Below, piece by piece: positions 22,206 through 32,614 of a stretch of 64,000 nt of DNA. Each line of letters begins with the position of its first letter. Position 1 is the stretch's first letter. The stretch lies in NCBI GenBank assembly GCA_033296885.1, contig MU863933.1, positions 124,001 to 188,000 on the forward strand, written 5' to 3'. The notes under the pieces are model-generated. The model was not told the origin of the DNA and searched no databases. It worked only from the letters and a program-made list of their open reading frames with translations. Origin of the DNA: Triangularia verruculosa. Lineage: Eukaryota > Ascomycota > Sordariomycetes > Sordariales > Podosporaceae. Both the position numbers and the translations under genes were made by a program.

Positions 22206-24380
22206 CTACTTCTTCCACGTCCGCTGGTTCCGTAGCCAAGTAGAGCCCCTGCCAAGCATGAAGTCTATCGACCTCAATTTAGCCATCACTCTGGACCTCA
22301 ACCTAGCCTCGGCAGAGTCAAAACCTAGGAAATTGGCGGCTTTCACCGCTAGAGAATGATCCGTGAACTCTGCTTCTTCGTAGATGGTCCACTTGCACAG
22401 CTTCCTGTCATTTCCCTCCGCTCTCGGCGGCGTGCCAATGATTTCGGTGTCGTCCCAGTCATCGTCGCCTACGATCTTCCCCTGGGCTAGCATCTTGACC
22501 CTGTCTGGGATCCGCCAAATCTCCTCGAGCACCCGCAAGCCATTCAATCTCCTCTGCTCTTGTTCTTGCTGCCGTTTCTTTTCCTCCTCGGATGTCTCAA
22601 CACTCGCAGGCTGGCTTTGGTTCGCAGAGGATCCCGACAGCTGAAGCTGTGCTCGTGTCAGATCGTCAAACCCCACATGAGTCGCATTTCTCGTCCGAAG
22701 GCCCAAATGCAATGTCTCTTGCATCTTCCTGTTATCCCTGTCCCGCCACAACACGGCCTGAGCCAGATCCGGGTCGATTTGTTGATCTTGTTGAGCAATT
22801 TTCGAAGATGCTGGCAGATGCACTTGCGGGTCTAGGTGGCGTTTCGGGGGTGTCTCTCTTTTCTTGGGATCAGTTTCGGGATTTGGAGGGGTAGGCGGCT
22901 TGATTTGCGTCTTCTTCGGAGGCTCTCTGAACGCCTTGTCGTTGCCGAGATGCTGTTCAGCGTACTCTTGACCTGCCTCCGGTAGATAAAAGACCAAAGT
23001 GTTCCCCTCACACAGGGGTCCAGTAGAGACGGTGATCTTTCGTTCATTCAGATGATATGCCACGAAGCATACTGTCTTGTTGTTCGAGGGCCTCCTCCAC
23101 GACCCGTCAAAATGCCCCGACGCCTCAGAGAGTGACGGATAACTGTCTTTTTTTGTGTGCTGACAGAGAGATCCTGGTTCATTCGTGTGATTACAGAAGA
23201 ACTCGAAAATATCTTCGCGATAAATGAATCCCGTGTGTGTCTCGATGAGGAAGTGAAGACGGTCGTGCCGGGTACGAGAATCTGCAGCACGGTACGTGAA
23301 GTTGACTGGTCTCAGGGTGGGATTTTGCGCAAGTTCAGAGACTTGAAATTCGTCCCGCGATAATGTGTGATTTGTGTGTACGAGGAATTGCTCATGAATT
23401 TCATCGTGCCCAGGTTTTATCTCCTTGAAGCGCAACTGCCCATCCAGAGAGCTTGGGAACACCTCAAGATTACACCCGGATCCATCGACGTGTTGTAGTT
23501 CAAATTCGGTATCCCCCCATGGACTTGTGTGTTCTTGGAGCTCGTCTCTGCTACTCTGTGACAACAGAAGACTACTTGATGAGCCATACTGATATCTGCG
23601 TAGCATCTCGATTGCATCTTCCACTCGTTTGCAGCATGTCAGTATCTTCCGCGCGACCAACACCATGGGAATATCACTCGGAAGCAATACGCGATCAACA
23701 CTCGATAATATCGTGTCCAGCACTACCGAGAGTCCTTGAATGTTCATCCCGCTCATCATGAGCACGCCGGGCTCAGTGACGATGAAATGGTGGATGGGGA
23801 CTTGATTGTCTTGGCTATCCCCGAAATGCGGGTGAATCTCGAGCAAGATAGCTGGATGTAGTTTCTTCTCAACGAAATCCTTGTGACGATGGCGGTCGTG
23901 TCGGAGGGGCAGTGATCTTGTGCAGACTGTAGACATGTTCCATGAATGTGCCGCGACAGGGGAGCCATTGCTCAGTGCATCTGATACATATGCGCTGGTA
24001 CTCGTATCGACATGCTCCGACAAGATGTCTCGAGAGCAGGTTGGCTTGTTCTGTTGGTAGAACTCGTGGTAATCTTGGATAGGCCACAGCCAGCGGCCGG
24101 GACTCCTAGTTGCTCGGTCTTGATCCCGATATGCCCGTCCCCAAGCGGCCAGTTCATGGCGAGCGTTCAACATGATGATATTGTGAAGTGGCGTCTCTGC
24201 ACCATCGGCTATTCCCCGCAGTTCATCCATGATCGAGGTCCAGTCAGAACTGCTCTGCATTGTCCATTTGAACCGGTCGCACCAATCGCGTACCACGCCT
24301 CTTAACAAGCTGTAAGTATATACTGCCGCAAACTTTATGGATGGCACGATGGGCAACTTACTCATCGGGAAAGCCTCCAT
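22206..24380 (-). CDS. Acyl-CoA:6-APA acyltransferase-like (C45/Ntn-hydrolase fold) protein, 724 aa to UAG
   Basis: Residues about 30-300 match the penicillin acyltransferase-like family: ELRGIADGAETPLHNIIMLN (53-72), the nucleophile region STSAY..NGSPVAAHSWNM (127-149), TEPGVLMMSGMNIQGLSVVL and VEDAIEMLRR. Family enzymes carry Gly-Cys-Thr-Thr at the self-cleavage site; here Ser127 occupies the Cys position. Activity may therefore be altered or lost. After residue about 430 comes a Pro/Lys-rich linker and an unknown C-terminal region. The N-terminus is short for the family; a GTAAGT..TTACAG pair at the very start would shift the frame if spliced, so the true start is uncertain. The frame stops at UAG after AAG-AAG and then stays open for 233 more codons. 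Confidence 0.72.
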   Translation of the reverse strand: MEAFPMSKLPIVPSIKFAAVYTYSLLRGVVRDWCDRFKWTMQSSSDWTSIMDELRGIADGAETPLHNIIMLNARHELAAWGRAYRDQDRATRSPGRWLWPIQDYHEFYQQNKPTCSRDILSEHVDTSTSAYVSDALSNGSPVAAHSWNMSTVCTRSLPLRHDRHRHKDFVEKKLHPAILLEIHPHFGDSQDNQVPIHHFIVTEPGVLMMSGMNIQGLSVVLDTILSSVDRVLLPSDIPMVLVARKILTCCKRVEDAIEMLRRYQYGSSSSLLLSQSSRDELQEHTSPWGDTEFELQHVDGSGCNLEVFPSSLDGQLRFKEIKPGHDEIHEQFLVHTNHTLSRDEFQVSELAQNPTLRPVNFTYRAADSRTRHDRLHFLIETHTGFIYREDIFEFFCNHTNEPGSLCQHTKKDSYPSLSEASGHFDGSWRRPSNNKTVCFVAYHLNERKITVSTGPLCEGNTLVFYLPEAGQEYAEQHLGNDKAFREPPKKTQIKPPTPPNPETDPKKRETPPKRHLDPQVHLPASSKIAQQDQQIDPDLAQAVLWRDRDNRKMQETLHLGLRTRNATHVGFDDLTRAQLQLSGSSANQSQPASVETSEEEKKRQQEQEQRRLNGLRVLEEIWRIPDRVKMLAQGKIVGDDDWDDTEIIGTPPRAEGNDRKLCKWTIYEEAEFTDHSLAVKAANFLGFDSAEARLRSRVMAKLRSIDFMLGRGSTWLRNQRTWKK

Positions 24381-26798
24381 GTTCGTAATAATGTCTGATA
24401 TTTTGGATTATCGCCTTTCGGAACACCCTCCCGTGCCTTTTCCCCCTCCCGTACGGCGCTTCGACTGGACGGAAACTTAAGCCTCTTATGAAGCCGGGGA
24501 ACCGTGGGTGCTCAGGGCGTGGGTAGACATCTTTCACCGTGATCGGGTCGTTCTAGGTACCTCTTTCCGGATGGGTGTGAGGAGACCCCATTGCACTTCT
24601 AGGCTGCCGGGTGGAAATCAATGCGGTTGTATCAATGTGTGTGCGGTATAAACGACTGCTGGCAAAAAAATGAATGTATGTTCGTGACGTTCCTCAGGAC
24701 TGCAGGCCCAGTTGAAGAAGCTCGGTGTCTTCCAAGTGGTTGAAGTTGAAAGAGGGACTCATGACTACCTAGCCAGTCTCCCATCTTCATTTGCAACTTC
24801 CCCAATGGTCTGTGGTGCTTGAACAGGCAGGAGAAGACATAAAGCTTGCCCAAGGTGGCCATTGACCTGTCTAGAACGCCTACGCTTCTGGCTTCCTGCC
24901 TACGGCGGAGACAAGCAACAACATGCCTGACTACCTTAAGCTGCATGGGGGAATCGGCTTGATTCTGCAGGTCCCGGTTCGAGTACCAAGAGCGTCTCGG
25001 TCAAGCATCGGCAGATACATCTCTTTTTTCCTGGAGACAACCGGAGCCATCAATCAGCATGTGCAAGAACGAACCGCCATAATGTGGATAAGGTAACTGT
25101 GACTCCAGCCGTTCGATACACAGCTTCCACCGGCTATGGCATCTTCTACGGAGCAGGTACGTTGGAGGGTACACCATAAACTTGCCGAGGTACGAATACG
25201 CAACCGCGACGTTCACTCCCAGTCATTGTGTCTACCGTCGACGTTGTGCGGATATGATTCATGACGTGCAGGCCCGGCAATGGCTTGTTTCGGACATGGG
25301 AGTCAAAACCATCTTTACCGAAGAATATCGTGCCCGTTGCTCCGTTTTATCAATGTCGTTGCTGCTTGCTGTGTTCGGTTATCTCGGGAAGGCCGGTTGA
25401 GATCTTATCTGCCGAGAGGATCCGAGTTTATTTGCTGTTTATAGCCAACCCCAACCCTCACCTTCTCGACCGTTTGCGACTCCTGGACGCCGTTCCTTTC
25501 CTCCTTCCTGGCTAAACTCCCTAGACATGACACAGGTACGTGGTGGACCGCGAGGGGAGAACAGCAAGCTGCAATGCCTGCTGAGGTCGTGCTTTGTCTC
25601 CAGCTTGTCTCCAGCCTCTCCAGGTCTTTCTCCAGACACGTGTGGAGAGGCCATCCCAAATGAGAGACTCCTGACAGGCTCAGGTGACCGTCAAAAAATT
25701 AACGAGATGGCAATCCCACACAAAGCCCGAACGGTGCTCAAGAGAAAAACAGGTCCAATCCAGCTTAACGCCGTGGAGTGCTGACCCAGGAACGGAATCG
25801 GCAATGTCGCCCCGACATTTTTATTTTTGTTGACACCAGCACTAAACTACAAGGGGAAAAGAAGCGTCTGGTTAAAGTTGACCGCCTCCATGCAGGGGGG
25901 ACACAGCACAGATCTCTGTGACGCCCAAGCTCCCTCAACAAAAGTGGGTTGGACGCCTGCGCCGCTGTCGCGAGCTGGCCATGGAATTTGGAATGATCGG
26001 ACTAGGGGGGGTGGCCTGTAAAGTCGGGTCCGTTGGGATTGTGGTGGGACCTCGTCAACTTTTCTGTTGCTGAAACTTGTCGAGAGAAGCGAAATCGGGG
26101 ACGGCAGAGAAGAGACTTTGGGCTCATGGCTTCAGGTCCTGCGACTGTCCTGCCACGGTTCGACAGCAGACAGAGAACAGACAGACACTCGGTGCAGGGC
26201 TACTGCTCTAGTTTCCGATGCGATCGACGCATGCTCGGCTCACTCGTGCACCAGAAACGAAACCGGGAACTACCGATTGCATATCGTACTCCTGTTCCGT
26301 ATCCAAGGTCGTTCGATGCTTGCTTGTGCCTGAGTATCCCGTAACGGTGGGTCGAAACTGTGCATCACCGTAATGGATGTGTCCTTCAACGAAAGAAAGA
26401 AAGGGAAGCGGGGAGGGGAGAGAGGAGAAAAAGGCGGAGGGGAGGGGGGTGGTTGCTTGGGACTTGCTGGTCCAGCGATAGCTCCCCTCCACACATTCCA
26501 ATGCGGAGGTCCGGGATCTGGGAAACTGACTTGTATATCCAGCCTGCCCCTGGTCTTTGACTCCAGCTTCCCCTTTATCAACCGATTGCTCGCCAGTTTT
26601 GTGCTACACCCTCTTGTTTCTTCATCGTCTCTGTCTTGTTTATCCATCCATTGCTTTGCCTGTCAGCATTGTGCTTGCCCACTGCTATCTCCAACTCTTA
26701 AGCTACATCTTGAAGCTCATCGCCCACCAGCCATTGTCAAACCCACCATATCTCTCTAGCTCGATTTCAGCAAACACCACACACTCTCACAAATCACC
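24381..26798. other. Gene-free spacer, 2.4 kb
   Basis: Divergent promoter region between the acyltransferase-like gene and the mitochondrial-type gene. No gene is supported. A purine-rich tract lies at 26389-26450, and the final few hundred bases are pyrimidine-rich, as in fungal promoters. Confidence 0.5.
26389..26450. repeat. Purine-rich low-complexity tract
   Basis: Nearly all A and G on the plus strand (GAAAGAAAGAAAGGG then GGAGGGGAGAGAGGAG), about 350 bp upstream of the ATG at 26799. It is possibly a promoter polypurine element; no function is shown. Confidence 0.6.
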
Positions 26799-27515
26799 AT
26801 GTCTTCGAGAATCGCTCCCGCCTTTTCCAAATTCACTCGCACCCTCAGCACATCCTCTGCCGTCGCCCGCCCAAGTCACCTTCTTACCGCAGCCAGCAAT
26901 GCTGCCGTAAGGAAACCAAGCGCTTCCATCCTGAAGGAGGATGCAGAGGTACGCCTTCCCCCTTTTCGACTCCCCCTACCACATCTTTCAAGTCTTATCT
27001 AACGAAATCCTCAGTCAACCCGCGCCCACTCCACCTCCCCCTCGCGCCCTACCCTCCCTACCTCACCCCATTCCCAACCCCACCCCTTCCGCTTCATGCA
27101 AACCTTCCATCACTCGGCCCCCCGGCCAGCCCTAGCCCACCACACGGTCGACTCCCTCATTCTCCCGGACCTCTTCGCCATGGATCCCAACTTCGACCCC
27201 TACAGCAGCATCCGCGTGCCTTTACTCCCGGACAACATCTCGGGCCCCCCCTCGGGGTTGTTCGCTCCGGAAAGTTCTGACTTTGTGCCTGAACAGGCGG
27301 CAAAGGAGGTCAAGATTGTCGCTGCGAACCCTGACAGCGTCGCGCTGCCAGAAGGCGGGTTCGTGGATGGCGTCGAGCTCAGGTTTGTGTATGATATGCA
27401 GCCGGAGCAGAGTAGTCATCAGCAGTATGATGAGATGGGGAGCGGCATGATCAAGGATTTGTGGAGGGGTCTGGTGGATGATGTGATGGGTTCGAAAAAG
27501 CCTACTACGGCCTAA
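26799..27515 (+). CDS. Probable mitochondrial protein of unknown function, 216 aa
   Basis: Two exons (intron 26949-27014, GTACGC..CTCAG) give 216 residues. The N-terminus (MSSRIAPAFSKFTRTLSTSS) is rich in Ser, Arg and Ala without acidic residues, a typical matrix-targeting presequence. After a Pro/Ser/His-rich linker come FMQTFHHSAPRPALAHHTVD, PYSSIRVPLLPDN and an acidic end. I recall similar unnamed proteins in filamentous ascomycetes but no function. There is no membrane segment. The ATG context (ATCACCATG) and the in-frame intron support the model. Confidence 0.75.
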
Positions 27516-28553
27516 GTTTCCCTGGTGATGAAGAAAAACGGGGTGTGATTTGAATTTTCTTTTGATGAAAGCGTGTTATATGATTTTAATCTTTTACAAT
27601 TTTCTTTTGTTCGGCATAGCTTTTTCTTGATATCCTTTCCAAATTGCCTTTCTTTGGGAAAGAGATTTTTTTGTTGGAAAGTCTGCCAGTGGGATGGCAG
27701 CAGGCAGCATGCGGCGGCAGGCATGGAAAATATGTCACACACACACAACAAGGCCGACTTGGTCATGAACAAACAGTCATTTCTGTTTTGACGTTTTTTT
27801 TTTTTGAAGAGGGCAACCATTGCCAGCTAGTCAAGAGTCTACATTTGACTTTGATGGAGTGGGGATATGAATGAAATCATACCGTCCATTGCCTTCTGAC
27901 AACAATTTTTTTACTTTCGGGTGTGACATGAGTAAATGATGACGACAGCATCTTTCTGAATACCGAACAGACCGGCCGGTGCAGTGCAAGATGTGTTACA
28001 CAGCCGGAAGTCCGTTCATGTCTGTCAAGACTAAAAAAATCACGAGCTTCTTTGGAATCTTCTCAATCTTCGATGAAGACAATTTGGCCATGAAAACGGC
28101 ACTTATACCCTGAATAGGCAGGCGTAATGGCAGCACTGGTAAAAGGACAAATCTATCGCCTTGACCTACATATAGATTTGTCAGAGCGATAGCTATCAAA
28201 ACGGACCTGTCTAAATCCACCACAAAGAAACGGTATCAGCTTTTGATCAAAAGATAAATTTGGCTAACTAAGACTTGGTTTGATGCTATCTACATTCCCA
28301 CACCACACCGCCCATTGACCACGTACTACCCCTCGCACCGCGCACATGAATTAATAAATCCCAGAACCAAAACCGCTACTCCCATTCCAGAAATCTGTTT
28401 TCTTTGCTGTCCCGTTCCAGCTGCATATTTAGCCCGGTCCAGCACCGTAGAACCTTTGCATTCCCATCCACAACCCCACCACAAGACCCCAAAATTCAGA
28501 CTGACGCTCACTTCACCTCCTCACTCATCTACTACCCCAGCCAAAGAGGGCTT
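27516..28553. other. Convergent 3' spacer
   Basis: AT-rich 3' flank with T-runs (about 27550-27830), then unremarkable sequence up to the stop of the Rae1-like gene. No gene supported. Confidence 0.5.
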
Positions 28554-29750
28554 TTACCTCTTCTTAACGTTGGGTCTGGGCTTGCACTCGTCCGCCTGTA
28601 CCGGGTGCAGCATGACCTTGTTAGGGTATCCAGCTGTGTTGCCTTGGTATCCCTTGGCCCAATCGTAACTAATAGCGTACGCGAATATGCTGCCAGTCTT
28701 GTTAAACGTTGTGGCGGAGATGCTACCGCCCACATTCGGGTAGCCCTTGAGCCTGTGCTTGGCGTCCTTGTCCCAAAAGTGGAAAGTACCATCGCTGCCG
28801 GCGGTGCTGAAAGTGCCGTGGACGGGGTGGAACGAAATGTCATTGACCGCATACACGTTAGTAACGTTGCCTTGTGGAGGATCACGGTGGCACTTGAACG
28901 AGAAGTTCAAACTAAGCAGCACAGGTTAGCTCCTGGGCTACAGTTTGCGGCGAGGGTAGTGTCCAAAACTTACCCAGCATCCTTGTCCTCGACGTATTGA
29001 ATGGCGCAACGACCCTCGATACTGCCAATGGCAAAGCCCATCGAGTCGGTAAAGCAACTAACTACCCTCGTCTGCCACTTGAGCGGGCTCGTGATCGTCT
29101 TGTAGAACTTGGTTGGATCCTTCAAGTTGATGACATTGATGTATCTCTCAGCTGTTCCCACCACCAAGAGGTCGTTTCGTACGTCCATTGTGTACACACG
29201 TTCCTGGCACTGTACCGTGCCGACCGGAGTCTGTTGCCGGAAATCCCAGTACTTGATAGTCTTGTCCCAGGAGCCGGTCACGGCCATGGGAGTGCCGTTG
29301 GCCTCGAAGTAGCGGACGCAACGAACTGGTTGGTCATGCTGCGCAAATTGGATGGTTTGACTACTGGCAAGGTCTACAACCTTGCCTTGTTTGTCGGCGC
29401 CTCCAGAAATCACTTTGGTACCATCCTTCGAGTCAAATTAGCAATCTGACAATTTTCCAAGCAAACCAGCACCCCTGCCTTACCTTGAAGAAATCCACCG
29501 AAAATACTGGCCCATCGTGATCATATGCGACTCTTCCCTCTCCCTGACCATTGCTCATGATCTCGTAGATCCGCACCTTCTTGTCCCAGCTGGCTACCGC
29601 CAGCAAATCCTTCGCATCTGCTGGGTTGGGGTTGAATGCAATATCTGAGATGCTGTCTTCTGGCCCATTGGCGAGCGCGACGTCGTTCTTCAAGTCACCG
29701 AGGGTGTTACTTGCCGCCGAAGACGACGCGGTTCCGAACAGGCCTGCCAT
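28554..29750 (-). CDS. rae1: mRNA export factor Rae1/Gle2 (WD40 nucleoporin)
   Basis: Three exons (28554-28911, 28974-29425, 29484-29750) give 358 residues, the usual size. WD40 repeats are visible throughout: SISDIAFNP..LLAVASWDKKVRIYEI, GPVFSVDF..KVISGGADKQGKVVDL, VRCVRYF..VTGSWDKTIKYWDFR and NDISFHPVHGTFSTAGSDG. WDKKVRIYEI and SWDKTIKYWD are hallmark Rae1/Gle2 stretches. The protein docks on Nup98-type nucleoporins and helps mRNA export and mitotic spindle function. Both introns have consensus ends, and the frame is exact across them. It reads toward the mitochondrial-type gene and shares no obvious pathway with its neighbours. Confidence 0.95.
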
Positions 29751-31202
29751 TTTTTGTCGTGGGCGTGGCTACGCCAAAATTTGTCCACCGTTTTTCGTCA
29801 GGTGTTTGGTGAATTGTAACAGAAGAGCTTCGTCGAGATGAATCGGATATCGGTAGGGAAAACTGGTCAGAGAGATTTGAAGCTGTTTCTATCTCCAGGC
29901 AGGGCGCAAAAAAAGGTTTGATGGAACTTCCGTCAGGTTCGCGAAGAAAGGTAGCTGCAACACAATCAATCCTACCAAAGCAACGCGCTGGACCATTTCG
30001 CCAAGACTTCTTCCCGATAGACTCGCACCGCACCAGCCTCAAGCGCAAAGCTTGGGCCATAATCAAGTGAAGCTGGTCATTCACTGATTGTGGCTCCAAT
30101 GGCCAATGCGCACGCTCAGCCACACACCCCACACCCCACTTCCGCCAGAACTCGCGCAGGGCCCACTAAAAAGTTGGCTACTTAAAAAAATCCAACCATT
30201 CCAAATCCTCTCTCTTCCTTTCCTCTTTTTGCAAGCACCCTCTCGCCCGACAAATCGCTATTCGAAGCTCACAAACGGAAAGATTCTCCTTCGGGACTTC
30301 TTTCACAATCACTACAAGCTTTGGGAGAAAGTCCCCGGACATGCCGAGCGTGATTTAATCACAATCGGTGTTGCGGAAACGCGCCGCCATAGAAGCACAG
30401 CGGCTGATCTCGATCTTTTTTTGCCCGTCTTGTTCCTTGTCTTTTTCTGCCCACCGCCCGGCCCCGCTACCCCAAAATCAGCTTCGAGTTTTTTCACCTT
30501 TCTTATGACCTAGGTACTTGTTTGTTTTACGAGGCTGGAGACCACATGGACGAAGATATGAGTCCGCGCTCTGTGCTGTTCGGGATGGGCTCGTCTTGGG
30601 TCCTCTGAGGTTGGTGACTCGGGTCGATGGTGAGGCTGCCGTGGTGGCAGACATCGTGGCTGGAAACGTCATGGCGCGGCTCGAGAATTTTCGTCACGAT
30701 ACCACAGATATGCGATTGCCCATTTCTTCGCAAGAGGGGATGGAGTTACTCGACGGGGCTCATTCTCGGTGCGAGAGGGTGCTTCAACACAAAACTCTTG
30801 TTACGTTTTGCCTGTCGACCTTGAAGGCTGACTAGCGTGGACGATCCATACACTCTGGGCTTCATGGGAAGTCATATTATTTCGTTCCATGTTGGTTGGC
30901 TTGCTTGGTTGCTGGCATCTGAGGGCTCTGGTAGGATCTGGGGGCTTTGCAGTCTACGTGATGAAAACCATTAATAGAGTCAAGCTCTGAGGTGTCAAAA
31001 GACCCCGTTGATGACTCAAAATGCGTTATGGTATCTGATTGACTGTCAAAGATTATATTTTTCTTGTTGAAACATTATTATATAGTTGTGCGCTGTGCTC
31101 TAGAATTACAGTATCTATGCCCCGTGCTCCCCATGTGAGGCCTGTTGAAGCCTCCCTTTTCGTTCATTTTGCAATGCCCCTATTCCCGTCTCCCCAAAAT
31201 CG
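29751..31202. other. Spacer between two minus-strand genes
   Basis: 5' flank of the Rae1 gene and 3' flank of the cytidylyltransferase gene. A 105-codon plus-strand frame (30518-30835) overlaps an open frame on the other strand and shows no motif, so it is not called. A TGACTCA at about 31010 is not near a likely start. Confidence 0.45.
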
Positions 31203-32614
31203 TTACTTCTGAAGCCTCGACTCCTTCTGCCGCTGCTCCTCTTCAAGAAGCTCTCTCTCCTTATGAGCAGCCTCGAGATCGGCCTTCATGCCCTTGGCTC
31301 TTTGACGAGCTTCGTAGACATCTCTGCTCTTCATAATTCTCTGAACAATGGTCCCAGCGTTGACGGTCTCAAACTCGTGGTGGCCGATCTCACGGTAGAT
31401 GCCCATCTCCTTGGGGGCCGCGTACACGTCCTTTGTAGATGGCATGAATGATGTCGGGCCATGATAGACGGCATCGGGTGTGCTCCATGGGAACTTGGTC
31501 AAGTAACCCTTGGTGGGCTCGAATGGGGCGCCGAAGATGACGGCGTTGACGTACTAGATCATGTGAATTAGTTCATTGTTCAAAGTCTGGGACAAATTAA
31601 AGCTTACCTTGCACTGAAGAACGCAGAGACCGCGCTCGTAAATGTTCATGATGGGGTAGTTAACGCCCTTCCACTTGTTGATGACATTGTCGTCATGGAC
31701 ACCAGCGACCACAAACACTGGGCCGTAGTCCTCTCCCTTGCCCTTGCGCTCATTCACATTCTGCTCCGAGTACCATCCGTCCTTCCGCGCGAGGTCTTCC
31801 TCTGTTTCGACCACCATCTTGAGGAACTCAATGTGTCCGCTGGAAAACAGGTCGAAACCGCCATCGACGTACACAACTCGCTGTCCAATCCGCGGCCCAA
31901 TGCCGTTAAACAATTTGTCGAACCCATCGTTTTCTGACCAAAACCACACGTCCACGCCCGGCTTCTTGGCCGTCTCATCCGTGGCATAGAGTCTAATTCT
32001 CTCCTTCATGGCCTGGCCTTCCTTCTTCCTCTCCTCCTCCGTCCCCGGGCCGTCTACCCCCTCCAACATCTTCTGCAGGGACTTGATGAAATGACCCCTC
32101 TGGCAAAGCAGCATCCTTCCAACCAGATCAGTAGTGGAAATACTCGGCGTCCTCTTCACGACCTTGAAGCGATCCGCCGCCTTGACAAAGCGGTAGCAAT
32201 CCTCACCGCTGCTGTCAGAGGTGATGTCATCGCCGTGGACGACGTACTTGCAGCCGTAGTGGGTGATCCAGTCCAGCTGGGTTACGTAGGGAGCGTAGGG
32301 GATGGACTTGGTCACCCAGCGGCAGGCATCGGTGGCCATGACGCGCTCCTTGAGGTTCATGACGGTGGGGCCCTTGTTCTCGAGGATGGCCTCGTCTGAG
32401 TGGACACCGACGTAGAGCTCGTCGCCGAGCTGGCGGGCTTGGACTACGGCGCCAGCGTGGCCTAGTATTATGGTATCAGTAGTGAACGGTGGAGGGTATC
32501 ATGGGTGTACAAACCGTGGTGGAAGAAATCAAAGCAGCCATCTACCCAGAGGCGGCCCTCGAGGAGCTCAGGGGCTGGCTCGCCGGGAGGGTTGACGGGG
32601 TCAGTGGCGCTCAT
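31203..32614 (-). CDS. ect1: Ethanolamine-phosphate cytidylyltransferase
   Basis: Three exons (31203-31553, 31608-32461, 32515-32614) give 434 residues with two cytidylyltransferase domains, as in Ect1/Pcyt2. The first domain has WVDGCFDFFHHGHAG, with an intact HxGH (32-35) completed across intron 1, and SDEAILENKGP. The second has YVDGGFDLFSSGHIEFL, where Ser replaces the first His of HxGH, and NIYERGLCVLQCKYVN. The enzyme makes CDP-ethanolamine from CTP and phosphoethanolamine, the rate-limiting step of the CDP-ethanolamine branch of phosphatidylethanolamine synthesis. The C-terminus is a charged helix (EAAHKERELLEEEQRQK). Only the first catalytic motif is complete, so the N-terminal domain is probably the main catalytic unit. 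Confidence 0.94.

Noticed and set aside
21705..22235. Plus-strand ORF across the minisatellite
   Set aside because: Kept open only by the 27-nt repeat; the minus-strand frame continues the acyltransferase-like gene.
24965..24995. GGTTCGAGTACC resembling a tRNA B box
   Set aside because: Flanking bases do not form a T-stem and no cloverleaf can be drawn.
30518..30835. 105-codon plus-strand ORF
   Set aside because: Overlaps an equally open minus-strand frame and shows no motif or splice support.
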